Shown: one piece after another, positions 53,201-62,100 of the stretch | How positions within the stretch are numbered: the first letter of the stretch is position 1 | How the letters are laid out: each line of letters opens with the position of its first letter | Origin: Trogon surrucura | Taxonomy: Eukaryota > Chordata > Aves > Trogoniformes > Trogonidae | Length of the DNA: 64,000 bases | NCBI GenBank assembly: GCA_020746105.1 | Contig: CM036630.1 | Location: forward strand, 10,521,840 to 10,585,839 | Direction: 5' to 3' | Program-made: the position numbers and the translations under genes | The notes under the pieces: model-generated | Told to the model about the DNA's origin: nothing | What the model saw: only the letters and a program-made list of their open reading frames with translations | Database searches by the model: none

Positions 53201-53484
53201 CTGGTGACCATGGTGCTGCCCTGGAAGTCCCACAGCGGCATCGCGGCGGAGCCCGCACCTGCGACGGGCAGAGCGAGCGCGGCTCAGCCCGGCCCGGTCC
53301 GGCCTGGCCCGGCCCGGTCCGCCCTACGCGCCCCACGCTCACCTTGGTACGGCTTCATCAGCGAGTGCTCCCGCTTCAGGTGCTCGCTGTTGCCGTCCGT
53401 GAGCTCGGCGGGGGCCAGGCGCGGCCCGCCCGCCGCCAACAGCAGCGCGGCCGCCGCCAGCAGCCCGCCCGCACCCGCCGCCAT
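50226..53484 (-). CDS. LMAN2: Vesicular integral-membrane lectin VIP36
   Basis: L-type lectin that binds high-mannose glycoproteins and cycles between ER, intermediate compartment and cis-Golgi. Exons: 53343-53484, 53140-53258, 52915-53032, 52540-52619, 51267-51428, 50951-51065, 50532-50651, 50226-50386, giving 338 aa (human 356). The order is an Ala/Leu-rich signal peptide (about residues 1-26), then DGNSEHLKREHSL. The lectin domain follows with MPLWDFQGSTMVTSQY, KKNLHGDGLALWYT, GSKDNFHGLAIFLDTYPNDE (calcium and sugar site) and YFFGASAGTGDLSDNHDI. A single membrane span (VFLLLLCALLG to AVVGAVVF) leads to a cytosolic tail KRQERNKRFY carrying the KRFY-type exit signal. The start at 53484 is preferred over an in-frame Met at 53544, because it puts the hydrophobic signal at the N-terminus. 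Confidence 0.95.
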
Positions 53485-53800
53485 CCTCCGCTTCCGCCTT
53501 CCGGCGCACCGCCCCCGCCCCGCGACGGCGACCAGCGCGGCCAATCAGAAGCGCCCACAGCACCGCGGTCCCGCCTCCGGCGGGCAAGCGTCACTCCTGC
53601 CCGCCTATGGCAGAGCAGGGGGCGGGGCCCGGGGTAGGAGGTTGGGGCGCGCCTCCCGGAGTGCACTGCGCGAGCGCGGCGGCGCGCGGCCTGCCGGGAG
53701 CTGGAGTCCGCTCCCGGGCCTCATGCCGGTCACGTGACCCGCTCGCGCGGCCGCCGGTCGCCATGGCGACGCCGCGCAAGATGGCGCCGGGCGTGAGGGA
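53485..53800. promoter_or_regulatory. LMAN2 promoter with palindromic E-box and X-box
   Basis: A CpG island with an inverted CCAAT for LMAN2 (plus ccaat at 53541-53545) about 60 bases before the ATG. Farther up lies a perfect 12-base palindrome GGTCACGTGACC at 53728-53739, an E-box of the USF/TFEB CLEAR type. A perfect 14-base palindrome GTCGCCATGGCGAC at 53757-53770 fits the RFX X-box half-sites. A YY1-like AAGATGGCG starts at 53778. Plus-strand transcription from here is possible. Confidence 0.6.
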
Positions 53801-53936
53801 GCGGGCTCGGCCCGCCCGGCGGTGCCGGCCCCGGGAACGACCCCAGGGCCTGACCGCAGAGCAGCGGGGCGGGGGTCGGTGCTATCCCAGCGCCGCGGGA
53901 AGGACGAGCCGAGGCAGCGCGGGGATCACAGGCAGC

Positions 53937-53942
53937 TTTATT
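53937..53942 (-). terminator. Poly(A) signal of the ARL3-like gene
   Basis: AATAAA on the minus strand, about 840 bases past the ARL3-like stop and about 450 bases before the LMAN2 ATG. The stretch 53943-54782 is then its 3' UTR, in which I see no other feature. Confidence 0.65.
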
Positions 53943-54782
53943 GAGGGCGGCGGGGCAGCAGCCCGGGCTCCGGCGCGGCAGGAGGCCCCGCTCCCGGCTG
54001 CGGCGTCTCTCCCACCCATCCCCAGCGGCACGGGCGCTCGGCCGCGGCAGTTGGGGGTCGGGGAGCTGCATCTTCCAGCCCTCGGGATGGGCATCTTCAG
54101 CGGGGCAGCAGAAGCCCCAGCTCGGGTGTGTTCAGGACAAGGTGCTCGCCTAGTGTGGTGTCAGCCAAGACTGTCACCCAGCAATGAAGCCCCTCCGTTG
54201 GTGACTGTCCAGTCAAGTCTTCTCAGTGTCTTTGTGCTTGTCCCAGGTCCTGCACACACACACATGTGGTAGCTCTTCTGTATGGCAAAAGATGCTCAGC
54301 TGAGGCCTTCCCGAGCCAGCTGCTGTGGCTGGGGCAGCACCAACCGGTCACATCCTATGGGGGCGGAGGGGAACACGCGCCATTCAGTTGGTTGTATTCA
54401 GTTGCCGTGGCTGAGGATGTAGCCAGTGCCGTGGTGGGGTGCCCAGCGTGCCATGGGCACTGTGTGCATTGCAGCAGCCTCTGTGGGGTGTGCCAGGTGG
54501 ACAAGTCCTGGCCAGGTCTTTTTCTGGAGATGTGCACGCCCTTGACGTGGTGGGACATGTGCTCGCCTCCAGCAGCATGGGGACTGCAGGAGGGTCAGGG
54601 AGTACAAGGAGCAGGGGAAGGGGAAGACAACTGGTTAGTGAAAGACTGGGAGGGAAGCCCACATCAGCATGGCAGTCTGAGTCTCAGGGCCCAGCTGAGC
54701 CTGTGCGGGGAGTCTAAGGACCAAGGGGGTTGACCATGGCTTAGGGACCTGCAATTCAGTCCCATCTGGCACTTAGCAGCTC

Positions 54783-56805
54783 TCACTTCTTCCTGTTCAT
54801 GATCTGGCTGGAAATCCAGTTCATCCCATCCTGGAGGAAAGACAGATATGTGAGCACAGCCCGAAAAGCATGGTGGGTCTTCTCCTATCTCTGCACAGCC
54901 TCATCTTTACCTGCACTCCTTCCCCAGACAAGGCTGAGCAGGCCTGGATCTGCCATTCCCGGTCCCGGTAGGTGTGGAGGCTCAAGCCTTCTGCAATTTC
55001 AGCTGCGGGTGCTGCAGTCACTAGGTCCTGCTTGTTGGCGAACACCAGCAGCGGGACCCCCGTGAGGGACTCCTCCTCTGTGAGCTCCGCCAGCTCCTAC
55101 CAAGAGAAAACCTTCTAGTGCCGCTGCCCTCCTCCACAGGGCTGCCCAGCCACTTGCCTGAGCTGCGCAGTGTGGGCTGAGGGACCTCAGTCTCCCAAAG
55201 TGCCTCAGTCCTTTCTTTCTGGTGCTCTTATTGCAGCCAAAGAAGCTGCGAGGTGTTGACATCGTGAGGGAGAGATATGCACCCCTGAAGCCCCACCTGC
55301 CCTGAAGAGAACCAGGGAGCCTCACGCAGCACTACCTGAGGGCTGAAGAGCTCCAGGAACTGAGAGCTGTGGGCAAAGGGTGGTGACAGGAGGCTGCTGT
55401 CAGCCCCTGCTGTCTGGCATGCCCACACTGCCGTCTGGTGCCAGCACAGCCGAGGCTGGCACTCAGAGTCTCGCCTTCTGCTCTCCAGCTTCATTCCCAG
55501 GGTTTCTAACTCTGAATTAGCTACTTGTAAACTTTTGCTTGGTCCTATTGCTAAGCTGGGGAGGTGGAAGGAGGGCTGGCAGCTGAGGTGTCCCTCTTAC
55601 CATGGGCAGTCACCCCAGTGCTGGGTACCCCGGGGGCATCACACCCAGTTTGGGGAGAGCTGCTGGGCATGAATCTGCCATACAGTGGGGTGGATCTGCA
55701 TGCTGAGACTCGGATCATGATCCCTCCCTACATAGCTCTGGGGATAGGTCAGCCCCCATAGCAGTGCTGCCCCACTGTAGAGAGCAGCCTCGCCCACCGC
55801 ACCAGTCCTCAAAGAGCTGCTGTCAGATGGGTCTGAGCCCCAGGACCCCACAGCCACCCCCCACCAGACCCCTCCTACCTGCCCTGTCTCCTCAAAGCGC
55901 TTCTGGTCTGCGCTGTCAATCACATAAATCTGCCATGGGGACAAAAGGGATGGTCAGCGGCTCCTCCTCACCCAGCTGCACAGCCCTCTGCTTTCTGCCC
56001 CTACAGGGCCCCACACGTAGGGCATGGCTGTCCACACACGGGGTTGTGGGGGGTGCGGGCAGCTGCCCCACTCACCAGCAGGTCTGTGCTGCCCAGATAC
56101 TTCTTCCAGTATGGGCGGATAGAGCGCTGCCCCCCAATATCCCAGACGTTTAGCTTGAAGCCGTGTGAGTGGACGCTCTTTATGTTGAAGCCCTGCACAG
56201 GGACACAAACCCCGGCGTCACCCAGGGATAGTGCAGGACCCGCCACCCTCCTGCTGCCCGTGGCCGCCAGCAGCACCTACCTGGGTGGGTGTGATGGTGC
56301 TGACCTCCTCGGATGCCAGCCGTTTCAGCAGCGTTGTCTTCCCGGCGTTGTCCAGCCCCAGCAGGACGATGCGGAGCTCCTGCTCCGGGGAACCCTTCAG
56401 CTTCTGGATGACGGAGAGCAGCCCCTGGGGGCGCGGGGTGCTGGGGGAACCCTGTGGGGTGTTGGGTCGCTGCAGAGCACCCTCGTTTTTGAGGGGGGAG
56501 CTGGGTGCACTGGTGGCCATGGGTACCCTGACTATGGTCTGAGCGAGCACTCCCAACGTGTCCAGGCTCACGGTGGGCCCACAGTAGATCCACCCAGCCC
56601 CAGTCTCTACCCCAGGTGTACTGTCCCCTTCCTGGGAACCCCACCAGCTCCTGGGGGTGCTGGGGGGGGACAAGCCCATGGTGTAGCCTGGTCCTGCTCT
56701 GCCAGGCTACTGGTGCTGGCATCAGCCGGGAACTGGTGCCAGCCCACTCACACTGGCACAGGTGGGATGTCGCTGGACCCCGCTTACCTTCTGCACATCA
56801 CCCAT
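54783..56805 (-). CDS. ARL3L: ARL3-like small GTPase
   Basis: ARF-family GTPase close to ARL3, which releases lipid-modified cargo from UNC119 and PDE6D carriers at cilia. Exons: 56788-56805, 56281-56424, 56076-56192, 55879-55929, 54911-55096, 54783-54830, giving 187 aa. Motifs: G1 GLDNAGKTT near 27-35, switch I TITPTQGF, G3 WDIGGQR, G4 NKQD, and G5 CSAL near the C-terminus. The C-terminus is [10 protein letters not shown] followed by a basic end. It differs from canonical ARL3, which starts MGLLS, in having a separate six-codon first exon MGDVQK before [11 protein letters not shown] remember an ARL3-like paralogue with this N-terminus in fish, and call it ARL3L on that basis. Gly2 could be myristoylated. 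It sits between LMAN2 and RGS14, where I recall no human gene. Family call is secure; the symbol is less so. Confidence 0.88.
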
Positions 56806-57480
56806 GGTCTGGGAGTCGCTCCGGCTCGTGGGACACCTGGGGAGCTGCCGGGGGCTCATCCCCGGCGCCCGCCGGTAGCTGCGTGACTGGCACGCGCCCC
56901 ATTCCCGGGGGAGGAAGAGGATTATGGGCTCCAGAATTAGCTACTGTTTCTCCATTTACCCACAGCATTAAATAATGCCCTCGGCAAATCCCCTAGCCAG
57001 CTGTCGCCCCACCGTCGCCTACCCCCAGGATAAACCAGGTCCCGCCAGGCTGGGGCACTGGGGCACAGGGTGTCCCTCTGCCCATGGGGCCTGGCTCTGG
57101 CTCAGGGGTGGCAGGACAGTGGGAGGATGCGGTACCTGGGCAAAATGGGCATCACCACAGGCAGAGCACAGCGGTGGGATGGAGCCATTCAGCTAGTGTG
57201 TGATCCCAGGAGAGGCACTGCGTGGCTGTGTCCTGGTGCACAGGGCCAGCACAGCCTCCCATGTGAGGGGTGATGCCTCAGCACATCCCCAGTCCCCACA
57301 TCCCATGCAGGGTGAGTTGACACCAACACCCATGAGCTGAGCCCTCGGGCGGTGGCAGGACCTAATGCTGAGACTGGAGCTACTCAAGGCCACGACAGCT
57401 CCTCGCTGCCACCGGAGGGAAACCACTGGGCTCTGGAACAGGTTGAGGGCTGGGCTGTCAGCAGCTAGAGGTTGGGGATC

Positions 57481-57590
57481 ATAGAACCATAGAATCACAG
57501 AATCACAGAATGTCAGGGATTGGAAGGGACCTCGAAAGATCATCAAGTCCAATCCCCCTGCCAGAGCAGGAATGCCTAGATTATGCTACA
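57481..57590 (-). mobile_element. CR1 LINE fragment, 3' end
   Basis: It starts with the reversed CR1 tail (atagaaccatagaatcacag), followed by ggattggaagggacctcgaa and catcaagtccaatccccctg. These are hallmark blocks of the CR1 3' end on the minus strand. It is about 110 bases, 5'-truncated, with fairly good similarity that suggests a younger copy than the pair in BRD8. Confidence 0.9.
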
Positions 57591-58559
57591 GGGATGGCAC
57601 AGGGCAGGGGTCCAGAGGGGCGCAGGCACCTTTCCCAGCAGTCCACCCCAGCCTAGGTGGGGTGAGGGGTTTGTCATTTTGGATTACGTATGCTAATTAA
57701 GCAATGTCTTCGATTCTTGCATGCTGCAGTCTGTTCCTCGGATCAGGTTTCCTAGCAGAGAGGTTATCCTTGTGGTGAGGACCGTGAGTCACGCACTCTT
57801 GGTGAGACATTTTTATTTATAACTCCTGCAGCAAAGCCAAGCCAAACAATACAGCTACATCCCGACAAAGGGCCTGGGAGAAGCATGATTGCTCCCCAAC
57901 CTACTGCTGCTCCATGCTGCGGTGGGGGGCAGAGGGGCAGCAGCAGGGGCCACCCTCTGCTACTCCCTGCCCAGAGACCCTGCCAGGGCTGCTGCTGCTC
58001 GTGCCGCACAGCTTTTGTGTGTGTTCACAGTGGGAAAGCTTCATTTTTCTCTGCATAGATCTGCACCCAACTTAATGTTAGGGTTCTGCTTTTGATAGGT
58101 TAATCACCTACCTTAAGTCCCAGTTATTAGCGTTTCCATGAGTGGGTTGCCATGGTGCTCTGTGGTCTATCCTGTAACTGTTAGTTACTTATACTTCCTA
58201 ACAAATATCCTAAAATATCCTCAACTGGTTTGTGGTTGCTGATCAACACAGAACCCCGACCTTAGGAGATGAGCAAAACTGCTTAGGCATCAGTTTGGTG
58301 ACTTCAAGCTTCATGTCCACCACTCCTCCTCCTCCAGGCTCTGCCAGTGTCCATGGAACATGCAGCTCACCCCAAATGCTGGCTGGGGCACCCTCAGACC
58401 CAGCACTTGAGAGGGTCTGGGAGGCAACTGGTGGAGGAGTGTCTGGGGTACGTTGATGCCCCCCTCAGGCTGCCCGGGCTGCCAGGGTGGTGGTGATAGC
58501 GTGGTGACGCCAAGGCAGCACAGGCTGTGCTGGTGTTGAGGACTGAGTGGGACTGGGGT

Positions 58560-58866
58560 TGGGGACTGGGATGAGGTGGAGACTGGGAAGGGAGTGCAGA
58601 CGTGGATGGGAACAGAGATGCAAATGGGGATGGGGAGAAGGATAGGGACAGGGATGTGGATGAAGACAGGGATGGAGACAAGGACGGGGATGTGGATGGG
58701 GATAGAGATGTGGTGGAGACAGAAACAGGGGTGGGGATGGAAACAGGGGTAGGGATGCAGAGGGGAATGTGATGGAGACAGGGAAAGGGTTCAGGATAGC
58801 GTTGGGGATGGGGATGGGGATAGGGATGGAGACAGGGATGGGGACGGGGATGAGGACGGGAATGTG
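58560..58866 (+). repeat. Degenerate GGGATG/GGGGATG tandem repeat
   Basis: About 300 bases made of 6-7 base units such as ggggat, gggatg, ggagac and gggacg, with a purine-rich plus strand. On the minus strand it translates to Pro-His/Pro-Ile runs that are not a real protein. It ends about 265 bases before the RGS14 ATG. Runs of three and four G in series could form G-quadruplexes. Confidence 0.85.
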
Positions 58867-59129
58867 ACGGGGCCGCGGTGCCTCTCGGCGCGGAGCCGAA
58901 GCCGGTGCCCAGGGCCGGGGCGGGGCCGGGGCCGGCGGCGGCGCGGGGCGGGAGGGCGGCTCCGCTCCCCCCGCTGCGGTCTCGGTTCCCATGGCGACAC
59001 TTCCTGTGGCAGCCGAAAGCGGTAGTGCCGGGGAGCGCCGGGCCGGGCCGGGCGAGCCGCGTCGCCGGCCGGGGATGCTGCGGGACCGCGGGCCACGCCG
59101 GTAGCGCGCCGGGCCGAGCGGAGCCAGGC
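58867..59129 (+). promoter_or_regulatory. RGS14 CpG-island promoter with RFX-type X-box
   Basis: GC boxes (ggggcggggccggggccggc) lie near 58917-58940. GTTCCCATGGCGAC at 58985-58998 fits the RFX X-box (six-base half-sites around AT). An ETS-type CTTCCTG follows immediately at about 59001. There is no TATA box. The ATG at 59130 is the first that fits the family. Confidence 0.6.
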
Positions 59130-62100
59130 ATGCAGAGCAAGGGCAAGCTGCTGCTGGTCCACAACGGCCGCATGGTGAGTCCCGCCCGGCCCGGGGAGCC
59201 GGTCTCCATCCTCCGGGGGCTGCCCCGCCCGCCGGCACGGCGTGGGGCTGGGCACCGGGCGGGCGGCGGGGTGTGGGGCAGATAACGGGCGGGCGGAGCG
59301 GTGCTTGGGGCCGGGTGCTGGGCAGCAGGAGGGTGTGGAGCAGGTAACGGACAGGCAGAGGGGTGTGCGCTGGGTAGCTGGCGGGCGGGGTTGTGGAACT
59401 GGGTGCCGGGCAGGCAGGGCAGTGTGGGGTTTGGGTATCCAAAGCCGGCGGGGATGTAGAGGGTGTCAGGGCAGGCAGCAGCGGGTATCGGGCCGGGTGG
59501 CAGGCAGGGACGGTTATACGGGGCAGGGATAGTGAGCAGCCAGGGGGTTATGAGGCTGAGACAGAGATATAAGTGGGGATGCATGGCACTGGGGTACCAG
59601 GTGAGCAGTGACAGATGGGGATGGGGTAACAGAAGTCATACGGGGAGGGGGTAACAGAAGTCCCATAGGGATGAGGTAACAGAAGTCAACCGTGCTGGTG
59701 TGTGCGGGGCTGGGTGGCACAAGCAGGGCAGAGCTGTGTGTGTGTGGGCAGCAGGGATGGATGGTGAAGGGCAAGGGACTGGGGCGGAGTAAGGGCCATG
59801 GCACTGGTATGTGAGGTGGGGTAGCCCAGACAGGCTGGGGTGGGATAGTGGGGCTGAGGTGTGAGGGGCTGGGATGGGAACAGACAGGGGGTGTGCAGGG
59901 TAGGCTGGGGTGTGTGGGGCTGGCAGGGTGGGGGGCGCTGGCCAGCCAGACAAAGGGCACGGCTTCATTGTGGCCCCACATGGGCAAAGAGAGGCAGCGT
60001 CGAGGAGGGAGGGTGTGCTGGGCTGGACTTTGACTGCAGAGGTACTGTCCATCTCCCTGCTTATTCTGGGTCTTGGGGTACCACATCCCCGCAGCTGGTA
60101 TTTAGGGTGGCCCCAGGGGTGTTGCAGGGCATCCTGCCTTGCTGTGCCCTTTGCTGGCAGCCCTGTCAGGACCCAGTCCCTGTTTTGGGGTGTCTGCCTT
60201 CCAGTAGCCCCAGGCCCCAAGGAAGGAGGGAGCAGGCTGTTTGCCGGCCTAGGGCTGTGGTTGTCCTTCCTTCCCTCCCCTCCTCCCCTCCTCTTCCTGT
60301 GCCGGGGAGGCTGCTTCTCTCCTCCCTGGGCAGCGGTGGCAGCAGGGTTACGAATCATAGCATCTGCCCTTTCCCGGGTGCTGGACTAGCTGCAGGACAG
60401 TAGACCCATGAGAGGTGGGAGAAAAGCTGTACACCTCTTGTAACCCCCCACCCCGAGTCACTGCCCCAGGGCTGGGAGCCCCATGTCCTGCCTCTGACAC
60501 AGGGCAGCTGTCCTGGTTGCAGCTGACACCAGAGCGGTGTTTGCTGGCAGCCTGTGTCCCTTGCTCCTGGGTTTGCCCTGACGCTGCCGCCTGCCCATGC
60601 ATTGCTCCACCAGGCTGGCAGACGTCATGTGGCCCCTCTCACCTCTCTTCTCTCCACCCTTGCAGGGCCCGGCTGTGTCGGATGGAGGTAAGGCTGCTCT
60701 TTGCTCTGGGACAGGAGACCTGCATCATGTTCGGGGGAGGGGGAAGCCCACAGCTAGCCCAGCCTGGTGTCTGGGGCAAGGAGCCAGTGGAGAGCTAGGT
60801 CCTGTGTCAGCACAGGCTGTGCCAAGGGCAGCTGTGTGGCCAAGCTGAGCCCTCTGCCAGGGACTCACCAGATCCCCTGTCCCTCCCGCATGGCCCCATT
60901 GCACCTGTACTTCTCTTCTGGCTGCTCAGCTGCACCCTTGGGTGCTGGGGGCTGAGCGGTCTCCTGGCGGGGGAGGGTAGCAGAACCTGGGTACCAGCCA
61001 ACCCGATGTTCCCTGAGGAAGTCTGTCTGTCCATCTGTCTCATTGTGCATTGGATATCTCAGAGCCCATTCGCACATCTCAACCCCGCTGCAGGATCCTT
61101 CCAGCACGGGGTGCTGGTGGATGATGTTCCCACCTGTACGCACAGGCTGTGTGGAGTTACACTGTGACTTGCACCGAAGGTGAAGGGTGGGGAGCCCGGA
61201 AAAGCAGCAGCCTGCCACCTCCTCTGTTCCTGCTGCCTTTGCCAGGAAAGCCCAGCTTCCGTACCCTTACTTTCTCTTGCAAATGACCTTCTGCTCCCAG
61301 TTCTCACCAGCTAAACCAGTTTGAAAGCTGGGGTTGCCCCTGGGAACTTCCGTCATTTTGATGGAGGGCCTCCATTTGAAGACATGGTCACCTTGGGTTT
61401 CCCCAAGGGAGGGTTTGCTCAGGGTTGGGAGCTGGGAATGACACTTTCTGTGCCCTCCTCTTGCTGGGTTTGCTCCTCATTATGGCCAGAGGAACAGAGA
61501 AGGTAAGTGCAGGCACCTCTACCCATCCTCTGAGCTTCCCTCCATGCTGTGTGCACCCCCATGTTCTGTTCTACCCCACTTTCCCTCCGTGGCGTGGCCG
61601 GGTGCCTTCCCCACGCATTCGTCTTTGTGCCCCTGGGAGATGAGTCACAGGTGGAATCACAGTGACACCCTGGCGCTGGTAGGGAGGGCTGTCACACCGG
61701 GAAGTGCCAGCTGTGGCATCATGGTGCTCAATCCACCAAGGATTGCTCCTCGAATTCCCCACCTGAGGGCTCACCAGCTCCCACCAGGATGGGGTGAATT
61801 TGCTGCAGGTACAGAAGGCTGCTGGCGATGGGGAGTGATGCTGGGGGACACTCAGGCAGCTAGAACTGACCTTTTTTCTCTTTCAGAGTTAAACGCCTGT
61901 AGAGCCCGTGGCAGCAACCACAGCGTGAACAGCCTCCCGGGACCACCGACCACCTGCAGCTCCACACAGGGGTCTGTGGTCAGCTGGGCCGAATCCTTCG
62001 AGACACTGCTGCAGGACCGCGTGGCCGTCGCTTATTTCACTGTGAGTGCTGCAGCCCAGACCTTGGTCCCTGCTCCCGTCCACCACTGGCAACCGGCCAT

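Larger units (their letters stand above)
56886..58900. other. Gap between the ARL3-like gene and RGS14
   Basis: About 2 kb between two divergent gene starts. It contains a CR1 fragment (57481-57590) and an imperfect GGGATG-type tandem repeat (58560-58866), both listed separately. A minus-strand AATAAA-like tttatt near 57809-57818, in an A/T-rich setting, could mark a transcript end, but no gene is recognised above it. Confidence 0.5.

Noticed and set aside
58394..59584. Minus-strand frames of about 325-396 codons rich in Pro-His and Pro-Ser
   Set aside because: They are translations of the GGGATG-type repeat and of the RGS14 CpG island. There is no domain and the composition is repeat-driven.
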